Shown: piece after piece, positions 16,078 through 22,723 of the stretch
Numbering within the stretch: position 1 is the first letter of the stretch
How the letters are laid out: every line of letters starts with the position of its first letter
Source of the DNA: JAWVZB01 sp033722375
GTDB lineage: Bacteria; Actinomycetota; Nitriliruptoria; Nitriliruptorales; Nitriliruptoraceae
Length of the DNA: 25,215 nucleotides
Assembly: GCA_033722375.1 (NCBI GenBank)
Contig: JAWVZB010000045.1
Span: 1 to 25,215 of the forward strand
Reading direction: 5' to 3'
Notes under the pieces: model-generated
The model's input: only the letters and a program-made list of their open reading frames with translations
Databases searched by the model: none
What the model was told of the DNA's origin: nothing
Translations under genes and position numbers: made by a program

Positions 16078-16086
16078 TCGACGCCC

Positions 16087-16106
16087 GGTGACGGTCCGCC
16101 GTCACC
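16087..16106 (+). terminator. First of two tandem hairpins after the liv operon
   Basis: GGTGACGG-TCCG-CCGTCACC forms a perfect 8-bp stem with a 4-nt loop, starting 10 nt after the binding-protein stop. It has no T-tract. It may stabilise the 3' end of the message or assist the terminator 17 nt further on. Confidence 0.5.
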
Positions 16107-16123
16107 ACCGAGCACATCGGGAG

Positions 16124-16151
16124 ACCCGGCCCCTTCGGGGGCCGGGTTCTT
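16124..16151 (+). terminator. Intrinsic terminator of the liv operon
   Basis: ACCCGGCCCC and GGGGCCGGGT form a perfect 10-bp stem closed by a TTCG loop (the very stable C-UUCG-G tetraloop) and followed by the pyrimidine tract TTCTTCC. This is the clearest factor-independent terminator in the window. It marks the end of livGFHM-binding protein transcription. Confidence 0.9.
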
Positions 16152-16257
16152 CCGTTGCCGCGCTCGCGCTTGGGAGTGCTGTCGGAGGGCCGTTGGGCTG
16201 TAACACAGGGGACCTGCGCCCCGTGCCGACGCGTTCAGATCTGCGAATCGTGTTGAC

Positions 16258-16845
16258 ATGGAAGCGATCCGTGTCGTCCTGGCGGATGACCACACGCCGT
16301 GGCCGGACACGGTCTGGGAGCGGATGTCCACCGTGGTTGCGTGCCTCCGTCGCTTCGGTCGGGAGCTGCGCCCGAGCGTCCTCGACCATCTCGGGCTCGC
16401 TCCGGCGCTCGGATGGCTCTCCGCGCAGGCGGACGAACGGAGCCCTGTCAACGTCGAGTTCGCCTCTGGAGGCCAACCGAGACGGATCGATCCAGAGACC
16501 GAGCTGGCGCTCTACCGAATCGCAGAGGAGGCCTTGCGCAACGCGGAACGCCATGCTGACGCGAACGACGTCGTCGTCGAGGTCGTCTTCGAGCCGGGTC
16601 GTGTGACGCTCGAGGTCCGGGACGACGGGTGCGGGTTCGCGGTCCCCGAGCGGCTCGCTGGCTACGTGGATCGTGACCGTCTCGGCCTGGTGGGGATGCG
16701 TGAACGGGCCTTGCTCGTGGGAGCGGACCTCGAGGTGTCCTCGGTCCGGCGCCACGGCACGACGGTGCGTGTCACGTTGCCGTTCGACCGGGACCGTCGG
16801 CAGCCGTCGAACTCCGGAGAGCGGCTAGCCAGCGAACTGGCCTAG
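16258..16845 (+). pseudogene. Chimeric remnant: response-regulator-like start fused to the ATPase half of a NarX-type histidine kinase
   Basis: The ORF has 195 codons from ATG 16258. Its first dozen residues, MEAIRVVLADDH, are the typical opening of a NarL-type response regulator. At about residue 30 it becomes the C-terminal part of a HisKA_3/NarX-type kinase: FGRELRPSVLDHLGLAPALGW, N-box RIAEEALRNAERHA (Asn95), RDDGCGF (121-127) and GLVGM (143-147), ending TTVRVTLPF. The ATP-binding domain looks complete, but the phospho-acceptor His box, any sensor and membrane segments, and the receiver domain are all absent. It could not act as a normal kinase. No good Shine-Dalgarno precedes the ATG. 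A deletion-fusion remnant is most likely; a working stand-alone ATPase or anti-sigma-like protein is possible. It is tail-to-tail, 4 nt apart, with the rhodanese gene. Confidence 0.7.
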
Positions 16846-16849
16846 CGCG

Positions 16850-17737
16850 TCAGTAGCGCGGCAGGGTCGGGTCGATGCGGTCGATCCACGCCATGAGCCC
16901 GCCGTTCAGGTGGCGAACGTCGCTGAACCCAGCCCTCCGTAGCTGTTCGACTGCTTTCGGTGCGCGCAGTCCTGCGCGGCAGTAGGCGATGGTCTGGGTC
17001 GTCCGGTCGAGCTCGCCCATCTGCTCGTCGAGATCGGCAAGGGGGATGTGCTCGCCACCCAGGTGGACGATGCCGCGTTCGTGGTCCTCACGGACGTCGA
17101 GAAGCACGAAATCCTGTCCGTTCCTGCGCAGTGCCACCAGGTCCTCGACCGTGATGTCCCACGGGCTCTGGCCGGGAGGCTTCCAGCCGCCGAGCTTCTC
17201 GAGCACCGTGGCAGCGATGTCTGCGTCGGCCTCGACGAACAGCTCGGGGACGCGGCGGCGATCGTCGATCTCGACGGGGGTGATGGCGACGTCGGGTCCG
17301 TACAGCTCGATGACGGCCGGTTCGATGGCTGCACGGAGCGCGTCTTCGACCTCGTCCGGGGACCCGAGTCGACGGTCGACCGCAGCGACCGTGAAGCGGG
17401 AACGGTCGAAGTCGACGTCGAGCGCCCCGTCGTAGCCGATCGCCTCCATGGCACCGAGCCCCATCCGCAACAGGTCGCGGAGCTGGGTGGCGGCGGGATC
17501 GTGGCCGGACCGCTTCCGCACCAGGGTCAAAGTGTCGCGGTTGAGGCCGTAGTCGACGTCGTGGCCGATCAGCAGCACACCCGGCCCACGGGGCACGTGC
17601 CGGTAGTCGGCGACGTCGAGGATCTGACCCTCCACCTGGCCCTTCTGGATGAACCGGTGGAACACCCCGATGGCGGGCTCGAGGTCGGCCGGTGGATCGG
17701 CCACACGGAAGCGGACGGTCAGGCGTGCTGGCTTCAC
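16850..17737 (-). CDS. Two-part protein: uncharacterised N-terminal region plus C-terminal rhodanese domain
   Basis: 295 aa. The C-terminal part (about 194-288) is a rhodanese domain: FVLLDVREDHERGIVHLGGEHIPL, then active loop CRAGLR with Cys253, then RHLNGGLMAWID. It should carry sulfane sulfur as a Cys persulfide. The N-terminal part (about 1-185) contains QILDVADYRHVPRGPGVLLI and GHDVDYGLN, a pattern I associate with an uncharacterised family found alone in other bacteria. NifU-like features are suggested by GAMEAIGYDGALDVDF and ELYGPDVAITPVEI, but this is weak. The start is GTG 17737, whose GTGA overlaps the stop of the reductase gene by 4 nt: strict translational coupling. So it probably works with the siroheme reductase, for example in sulfur transfer (inference). 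Confidence 0.88.
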   Translation of the reverse strand: MKPARLTVRFRVADPPADLEPAIGVFHRFIQKGQVEGQILDVADYRHVPRGPGVLLIGHDVDYGLNRDTLTLVRKRSGHDPAATQLRDLLRMGLGAMEAIGYDGALDVDFDRSRFTVAAVDRRLGSPDEVEDALRAAIEPAVIELYGPDVAITPVEIDDRRRVPELFVEADADIAATVLEKLGGWKPPGQSPWDITVEDLVALRRNGQDFVLLDVREDHERGIVHLGGEHIPLADLDEQMGELDRTTQTIAYCRAGLRAPKAVEQLRRAGFSDVRHLNGGLMAWIDRIDPTLPRY

Positions 17738-20016
17738 GTCGACGCCTTCGCTCGTTGGTCCTTCGATTCGGCCACCCGTGCCTTCTCGGCCGCCATCTTC
17801 GCTTCGCAGCTGTGTGCTGCTTCGACGAAGAGCTGTGCCTCCTCGACCCGCCGCGCTGCGACCGCCGCATCGCCGGTCGGGGTGGGATCCTCATGGAGGT
17901 CGAGCAGGTAGCGGCCGAACTTGCCGCGGGCGAAGCGGTCGAAGAACAACTCGGTGTCGAAGAAGCGGGTCTTCCACTCCGACACGATGTCGTCGGGTTC
18001 TTCGGTCACGTCGATGTACTCGGTCCGCACCAACGCCCGGGCGGCGGCGAGCATGGCCTCGTAGGCGTGCCGCTCCGCTGCTGCCGGGTCGTCGTCCTCG
18101 TCGAGTGCGACCTGCGCCTCGAAGACCTCGGACTCGGCCTTCATGACCTCGATGCCGAACAGCGAGACGACCTCGCCGGCGCACTCGCCGACACCGAGAT
18201 CGCCCATGGTGAACAGGCGGGCGTCGGAGTGGTCGACGTAGTAGCTCGGATCCTCCTCGAAGGTGGGCAGGTCCATGAACGGTTCGATGAGCTCACGCAG
18301 GCCCCGCTTGCCGAGGCGCTCAGACCAGTCCTGGAAGCTCTCCCCTTCGTCGCGTCCCTCGAGGTACGCATCGGTGAGCGCGTCGAGCACCTCGGGCGCA
18401 GCCTTGGACGGCACCGCCCCGACCGCCATGCCGTACTTGCCGGCGTTGTGGGTTCGCTGCCCGCCGAGCACCACCTGGAAGTGGGGGACACGCCGGCCGT
18501 CGAAGCCTCGGGCGTTGCCGTAGAAGCCGACGTCGGCGATGTGATGCTGACCGCACGAGTTGAAGCAGCCCGAGATCTTCACGCTCATGTCCGAGACCGA
18601 CGGATCCTGGGACGGGGCGCGTTCCTCGAGTCGGTCGCGTACCACCGCGGCCAGGCCGCGGCTCGAGGCGATCCCGAGCTTGCACGTGTCGGTCCCCGGG
18701 CAGGTGGTGACGTCGGCGATCGTGCCGGCCCCACCAACCGACAGGCCGATCTGCTCGAGCGCCGTGAAGACCTCGGGCAGGTCGGCCTCGGGCACGAACC
18801 GCAGCACGATGTTCTGCTCGACGGTGGTGCGGAGGTTGTCGCCGGCGTACTCGCGTGCGATGTCAGCCAGACCGCGTGCCTGCTGGGAGGTGAGGTCTCC
18901 CAACGGGAGGTTCACGGTCACGACCCGATAGCCCTCCTGCCGTTGGGTCCGAACGTTGGTCGCCTGCCAGCGCTCGAAGCCATCGGGGCGTGGCTGGCCG
19001 TTGAGCAGCGATGGATCGCGCACCGGCGGACCGCCGGTCGTCGGGAGGTCCTCGATGAGCTGGGTGTGACGGGGGTCCGGCGGGATGGTCCTCTTCTCCT
19101 CCTCGACGAGCCGCCGGAACTCCTCGATGCCGAGGTTCGCGACCAGGAACTTCAGCCGTGCGCGGTTGCGGTTCTTCTTCTCGCCCATGCGTGCGAAGAT
19201 CCGCGCGATCGCCTGGATCTCGATGAGGTACTCGTCGACGGGGGTGAATTCGCTGAGCACCTCGGCTTGGTGGGGGACGGTTCCGAGCCCGCCGCCGACG
19301 ACCACCTTGAAGCCGCGCTTGCCGTCCTTGATGCGTGCCACGTAGCCGGCGTCGTGCATCTGGACCAGGCCGCAGGCCTCGGTCTCGCAGCCGCTGAACG
19401 CCGGCTTGAACTTGCGCCCGAAGTCCTGCACGTCAGGGTGGCCCAGCAGGAACAGCATCAGCGCCTTGGCGTAGGGCGAGACGTCGAACGCCTCGGTGTG
19501 GCAGACCCCCGCCAGTGGGCAGGCGGTGACGTTACGGATGGAGTTGCCGCACGCCTCCCGGGTCGTGACGTCCACCGCGGCGAGCCGGCGCATCAGGTCC
19601 GGGGTGTCGTCGATGTGGACGAAGTGGAGCTGGATGTCCTGGCGGGTGGTGACGTGGAGGATCTCGTCGGAGTACTCCTCGGCGAGGTCGGCGATGACTT
19701 CGAGCTGCTCCGGCGAGAGCCCGCCGAACGGCAGCTTGATCCGCTGCATGCCCGGGGCGTCCCAGACCGTGTCGGTCCCCTTGGTGGGGTGGTCGAAGTC
19801 CAGGGGCAGCTCGCGGGTGCCGTAGCCGTCGTTGCGTCGGCCGTTGTCGTAGCGCTGCCCGTACACGCCCCGCCGCAACCGGGTCTCGGCGAACGCTTTC
19901 TCGTCGAGGTTGCCGACCCGCCGCAGTTCGAGCTGAGCCTCGAACTGGTCGATCTCGTCAGCCCACTCGGGGTTCATCTGGCCCGAGAGGTGGGCCTGCC
20001 AGCTCGTGGCGCTCAT
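17734..20016 (-). CDS. Siroheme [4Fe-4S] nitrite/sulfite reductase with C-terminal helical extension
   Basis: 760 aa. It is a NirA/Sir-type ferredoxin-dependent reductase making the six-electron step nitrite to ammonia or sulfite to sulfide. The first ferredoxin-like and siroheme half-domain includes MQRIKLPFGGLSPEQLEVIADLA and TTRQDIQLHF. The cofactor ligands are TCPGTDTC (Cys439, Cys445; C-x5-C) and SGCFNSCGQHH (Cys484, Cys488; C-x3-C). Canonical NirA/SirA proteins are about 550-580 aa. Here a helical region of about 150 residues is added (about 610-760; AERHAYEAMLAAARALVRTE and FFDTELFFDRFARGKFGRYL), resembling a HEPN-type bundle. Motifs alone do not separate nitrite from sulfite specificity; the rhodanese partner and nearby DoxX favour sulfite. 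ATG 20016 has only a poor Shine-Dalgarno; the 246-bp leader may matter for control. Confidence 0.94.
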   Translation of the reverse strand: MSATSWQAHLSGQMNPEWADEIDQFEAQLELRRVGNLDEKAFAETRLRRGVYGQRYDNGRRNDGYGTRELPLDFDHPTKGTDTVWDAPGMQRIKLPFGGLSPEQLEVIADLAEEYSDEILHVTTRQDIQLHFVHIDDTPDLMRRLAAVDVTTREACGNSIRNVTACPLAGVCHTEAFDVSPYAKALMLFLLGHPDVQDFGRKFKPAFSGCETEACGLVQMHDAGYVARIKDGKRGFKVVVGGGLGTVPHQAEVLSEFTPVDEYLIEIQAIARIFARMGEKKNRNRARLKFLVANLGIEEFRRLVEEEKRTIPPDPRHTQLIEDLPTTGGPPVRDPSLLNGQPRPDGFERWQATNVRTQRQEGYRVVTVNLPLGDLTSQQARGLADIAREYAGDNLRTTVEQNIVLRFVPEADLPEVFTALEQIGLSVGGAGTIADVTTCPGTDTCKLGIASSRGLAAVVRDRLEERAPSQDPSVSDMSVKISGCFNSCGQHHIADVGFYGNARGFDGRRVPHFQVVLGGQRTHNAGKYGMAVGAVPSKAAPEVLDALTDAYLEGRDEGESFQDWSERLGKRGLRELIEPFMDLPTFEEDPSYYVDHSDARLFTMGDLGVGECAGEVVSLFGIEVMKAESEVFEAQVALDEDDDPAAAERHAYEAMLAAARALVRTEYIDVTEEPDDIVSEWKTRFFDTELFFDRFARGKFGRYLLDLHEDPTPTGDAAVAARRVEEAQLFVEAAHSCEAKMAAEKARVAESKDQRAKAST

Positions 20017-20073
20017 GATGTCTCACTGTCTCCGGGAACGGGCGGTCGTCACCGCGCTCTGACAGGGTCCGGT

Positions 20074-20090
20074 TCCGGGCTCAACCCGGA
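20074..20090 (-). promoter_or_regulatory. Hairpin in the reductase leader
   Basis: TCCGGG and CCCGGA form a perfect 6-bp stem with a 5-nt loop, 58 nt upstream of the reductase ATG. It is probably inside the 5' leader RNA. It could be a regulatory stem or simply GC-rich coincidence. Confidence 0.3.
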
Positions 20091-20131
20091 CCAATCGGCC
20101 CCATGGAAACAGTGCGATCCGATCGGCCGGA

Positions 20132-20147
20132 TTGCCGAAGTCGGCAA
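20132..20147. promoter_or_regulatory. Inverted repeat TTGCCGA-AG-TCGGCAA, possible operator
   Basis: Perfect 7-bp arms with a 2-nt centre lie in the middle of the divergent spacer, 116 bp from the reductase start and 116 bp from the doxX start. The symmetry and central position fit a dimeric regulator serving both genes. The same bases could form an RNA hairpin on either strand. Confidence 0.45.
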
Positions 20148-20178
20148 CGTGGTGCGGGCCGAAGGGACCAGCAGCCCA

Positions 20179-20216
20179 GTGCCCTCGACCCTACGAGGTG
20201 CGAGTTCCCTCGGCAC
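20179..20216 (-). ncRNA. Candidate structured RNA element (three-way junction) upstream of the reductase
   Basis: On the - strand the 38-nt segment opens with GTGCC and closes with GGCAC. Inside are GAG-GGAA-CTC (GNRA-type tetraloop) and CTCG-TAGGGT-CGAG. The opening GTGC can instead pair with the internal GCAC to give a 7-bp stem with one bulge, so two folds exclude each other, as in a switch. Whether it is transcribed is unknown, and no known riboswitch family is recognised. Confidence 0.25.
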
Positions 20217-20262
20217 ATGATGGGTCTACGTCAAAGGTCTGGAGGACCGAGGAGGGTGCGGC

Positions 20263-20871
20263 ATGAAGATCAAACCGCGTGAAGGGACCGTCGACAGCTT
20301 CCACTACTTCCCGGAGCCGAAGACCGCCCGTTGGCTGTTCGGCAGCAAGCAGGCGGCATGGCTCTGGCTCTTCCCCCGTCTGTACTTGGGTTTCTACTGG
20401 ACCAAGTTCGGGTGGGAGAAGGTGTTCGGGGCGGAGAGTGACTGGATGACAACGGGTGAGTCGTTCCAGACCTACCTCAACTACCAGATCGACCCTGAAG
20501 CGCCGGCGGCCTACTTCGGCTGGTACGGCGACTTCGTGGGGTTCCTGGCGGACAACGCCGGGTTCTGGGCCAAGGCGATCGCGGTCGGGGAGCTGTTGAT
20601 CGGGCTCGGTCTGCTGGTAGGGCTGTTCACCGGGATCGCGGCGTTCTTCGGCGTCCTCCTGAACGCGGGCATCCTGTTCGCCGCGTTCGGAGGCCCCGCA
20701 CCGCTGTTCCTGCTCCTCGAGGTCGGTCTGCTGCTGGCTTGGCGGAACGCCGGCTACGTGGGACTCGACCGCTGGGCATTGCCGATGCTCGGGACACCGA
20801 CCGAGCCGGGATGGCTGTTCGTCAGCGAGGAACCGACCGAACCGCGGGCGCGTACCAAGACCGCGGTCTGA
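20263..20871 (+). CDS. DoxX-family membrane protein
   Basis: 202 aa. It has an N-terminal soluble stretch, then four likely membrane helices: about 32-50 (WLWLFPRLYLGFYWTKFG), about 105-128, about 130-145 and about 147-162 (LFLLLEVGLLLAW). The pattern W-x-F-P-R-L-Y-L-G-x-x-W...G-W-E-K is typical of DoxX/TQO small-subunit-like proteins. Family members include the thiosulfate:quinone oxidoreductase subunit DoxD/DoxA and many proteins of unknown role in redox and sulfur stress. ATG 20263 has an excellent GAGGAGG 7 nt upstream. The gene is divergent from the sulfite/nitrite reductase, so a role in sulfur or thiol redox chemistry is plausible but unproven. A large hairpin lies downstream. Confidence 0.87.
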   Translation: MKIKPREGTVDSFHYFPEPKTARWLFGSKQAAWLWLFPRLYLGFYWTKFGWEKVFGAESDWMTTGESFQTYLNYQIDPEAPAAYFGWYGDFVGFLADNAGFWAKAIAVGELLIGLGLLVGLFTGIAAFFGVLLNAGILFAAFGGPAPLFLLLEVGLLLAWRNAGYVGLDRWALPMLGTPTEPGWLFVSEEPTEPRARTKTAV

Positions 20872-20899
20872 CCGCCGTCCACCCGTACGACCGAAGGAG

Positions 20900-20960
20900 A
20901 CACGTGCGCTGACTGCGCCCGGGGTGGCAGGAGAACACGCCGCCCCGGGCGCTCACGTGT
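20900..20960. terminator. Large hairpin between convergent genes (bidirectional terminator-like)
   Basis: The core is GCGCCCGGGG (20915-20924) pairing with CCCCGGGCGC (20943-20952). It extends inward to 14 bp, including one G-U pair, around a 10-nt loop. Outside it, ACACGTG (20900-20906) pairs with CACGTGT (20954-20960). It sits between the doxX stop and the convergent DUF427 stop. There is no T-tract, so termination would rely on stem stability, common in GC-rich actinobacteria. Confidence 0.65.
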
Positions 20961-20988
20961 GCGTGTCGTTCCCGCGAACGCCGGTGCG

Positions 20989-21741
20989 TCAGCTGAAGTG
21001 CGTCTGGGGACGTTCTTGGAGCTCACCGTCGACGTAGAGGTCGACCTTCTCGTTGTAGAAGCACACGTAACCCGCGATCCCCACGGACTCGAGCAGGGGG
21101 GACGGATACCACCACACGAAGTCCTCGTACGTGGTGTCCTCGAGCACGAGGTCGTAGTAGCTCGCCTGGCCCTTGTAGGGGCAGTGCGTGTGAGTGTCTG
21201 AGGGCCGCAGCAGATCCATCCGCACGTCGGTCTTCGGGATGTAGTAGCGGGTCGGGAGGTTGGTCTCGAACAGCAGCCGAGGCTGGTGGGTGTTGGCCAC
21301 GGTGACCCCGTCGACCTCGACCCGGACGTGTCGCGAGCTCTGGAGGATGTCGACCCGCGTGTAGGGGTCTCGGGGATGGACGAAGACCTCCTCGTCCTCC
21401 TCGAACCAGGCGTCCATCGCGTGCCACTGGAAGCGGAGGTGGTTGGTGATCTCGTCGATCTCCGACTTGCGGTACCAGAGGGCGGCCCCTTCCGCCTCGC
21501 GGTCACCGGCCTTGACGGTGTGGACCCCGGCCGTCCCGCGGCTCGGGGTGCGTTCGTCATCGCCCGTGGCGACGAGCAGATCGGTGCGCACGTCGTCGGC
21601 CGGGAAGTAGTAGGTGGGGTAGTAGGGCTTCTCCCAGACCAGCTTCGCGTCGGTCGAGTCGGCGACGTACTCGCCGCCGAACAGCACCCGGACGCGCTTA
21701 CCGGTGGCTTCGACACGGACTCGTCCGCGGCCGTCGCTCAT
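20989..21741 (-). CDS. Tandem DUF427 protein
   Basis: 250 aa with two DUF427 units. The second (about 138-235) is complete: HVRVEVDGVTVANTHQPRLL, then TRYYIPKTDVRMDLLRPSDT and the hallmark HCPYKGQASYYDL (186-198). The first (about 8-110) has VRVLFGGEYVADSTDAKLVWE and TYYFPADDVRTDLL, but where CPYKG is expected it has HTVKAGDREAEGAALWY, so that pocket differs. DUF427 is a small beta-rich fold of unknown function, common in actinobacteria. The ATG at 21741 is chosen over upstream starts because GGGAGGT (complement of 21747-21753) lies just upstream and the protein begins cleanly there. It is convergent with doxX. Confidence 0.9.
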   Translation of the reverse strand: MSDGRGRVRVEATGKRVRVLFGGEYVADSTDAKLVWEKPYYPTYYFPADDVRTDLLVATGDDERTPSRGTAGVHTVKAGDREAEGAALWYRKSEIDEITNHLRFQWHAMDAWFEEDEEVFVHPRDPYTRVDILQSSRHVRVEVDGVTVANTHQPRLLFETNLPTRYYIPKTDVRMDLLRPSDTHTHCPYKGQASYYDLVLEDTTYEDFVWWYPSPLLESVGIAGYVCFYNEKVDLYVDGELQERPQTHFS

Positions 21742-21847
21742 GGGTGACCTCCCGTTAGTCGTGGCTCGGTCATACGAACGGGTCTCGGGAGGAACGCATT
21801 CCGACGAGCGACGGGGCTCACAGGCACCGGCATGGAGGTGACGCGAC

Positions 21848-22207
21848 CTACTGCGACCGGGGCGCGTCCAGGTCGATCCGCACGATCGCGTCTTGATCGC
21901 CTTCGCGCGTGGCGACCGCGTGGCCGCGGAGGCGCTCACCACGCACGAGCAGCTCCACCGGTGCGCCGTCTCCCGTGAGGTTGCGCCACCACGCCTTGCG
22001 CTCGGGCCACCCGACAGCGACGGTGATCCGATCCCCCTTGTCCCGGTAGAACACCGGGATCGTGTACTCGTTGCCGGTCTTGCGCCCCGTGTAGGTGAGG
22101 AGTGCGACCTGGCCGCTGGCGATCGGGTGGAGTGGCGATCGCAGCAGCGGCTTCAGCAACCGGTTCACGGTGCGGTTCATGATCCGGAAGGGAGCACGGC
22201 TGGCCAT
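21848..22207 (-). CDS. F420H2-dependent reductase, Ddn/nitroreductase-like (deazaflavin-dependent family)
   Basis: 119 aa. The motif LLTYTGRKTGNEYTIPVFY (37-55) and KAWWRNLTGDG (71-81) mark the flavin/deazaflavin-dependent oxidoreductase A family (split beta-barrel) that includes mycobacterial Ddn. Members reduce quinones or nitro compounds with cofactor F420H2, so the host probably makes F420 (inference). The N-terminal helix FRIMNRTVNRLLKPLLRSP is amphipathic and may touch the membrane, as in Ddn. The frame is open far upstream, but GGAGAT just before ATG 22207 and the family N-terminus decide this start. It is 106 nt upstream of the DUF427 gene on the same strand and divergent from the SHOCT gene. 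Confidence 0.9.
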   Translation of the reverse strand: MASRAPFRIMNRTVNRLLKPLLRSPLHPIASGQVALLTYTGRKTGNEYTIPVFYRDKGDRITVAVGWPERKAWWRNLTGDGAPVELLVRGERLRGHAVATREGDQDAIVRIDLDAPRSQ

Positions 22208-22381
22208 CTCGATCTCCGCTGGATGTCGTGGTCGGATCCGGCAGTGGTGGACGGTAATGACTGACTCGAGTGGGGCTGAGGGAGCCGGTCGTCCCTCTGG
22301 CCTGTGCCCTTCGACCCAGGCCCCGCCCGCGTCCAGCCGGCACCCTCGATCTCGTTCCCTCGGCAGGAGAAGGCGATCGTG

Positions 22382-22591
22382 ATGTGGGGTTCCTGGGGCT
22401 GGTACTGGGTGTGGATGGCCGGATTTTGGATCGTCGTGCTCGTCGCGGTCGCGTGGGTCGTCGTGCGCCTTGGATCCTCGCCGACAGATGACGGGAGCCG
22501 GTCCCGCCAGATCCTCGATGAGCGCTTCGCGCGAGGGGAGATCACCGAGGACGAGTACCGGCGCAAGCGTGACACGCTCGTCGAACGGTGA
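22382..22591 (+). CDS. Small SHOCT-domain membrane protein
   Basis: 69 aa. A Trp-rich N-terminus (MWGSWGWYWVWMAGFW) runs into one membrane helix (about 10-32, IVVLVAVAWVVVRLG). It is followed by a C-terminal SHOCT motif, QILDERFARGEITEDEYRRKRDTL (about 45-67). Such single-helix SHOCT proteins are common and lack a known function; SHOCT is thought to mediate oligomerisation. The start is ATG 22382 or GTG 22379; GGAGAAGG lies at 22366-22373. It is divergent from the Ddn-like gene. Confidence 0.85.
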   Translation: MWGSWGWYWVWMAGFWIVVLVAVAWVVVRLGSSPTDDGSRSRQILDERFARGEITEDEYRRKRDTLVER

Positions 22592-22723
22592 TGCACGCCC
22601 AGTTCGGTGGTCTCCTCGTTCTTCGGTCTGGCACGCTCGGCGGCGTCCTGAGCTGGGGAGCTCTGTACCCTGCTCCGCTCGTGGCGGCATCCCGTCCAGC
22701 CATCCCAACCCGCAGGAGCGAGC

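Larger units (their letters stand above)
20017..20262. other. Structured divergent spacer between the reductase and DoxX genes
   Basis: No ORF of note. It contains several inverted repeats, given separately: 20074-20090, 20132-20147 and 20179-20216. On the reductase-sense strand the last could form a three-way junction with a GGAA loop. Promoters for both genes must lie here, but I see no clear -35/-10 pair. I compared it mentally with SAM, cobalamin, TPP and molybdenum-cofactor riboswitch cores and found no match. Confidence 0.6.

Noticed and set aside
16253..16258. TTGACA, a perfect -35 hexamer, overlapping the ATG of the chimeric ORF
   Set aside because: No -10-like hexamer lies 16-18 bp further on, and its position at the start codon argues for chance.
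17692..20220. 842-codon + strand frame opposite the siroheme reductase
   Set aside because: It is the longest open frame in the window, but the - strand frame has all siroheme/4Fe-4S cysteine motifs and the + frame has none.
20017..20262. SAM, cobalamin or TPP riboswitch upstream of the reductase
   Set aside because: The conserved cores of these classes could not be found on either strand by reading; only generic stems remain.
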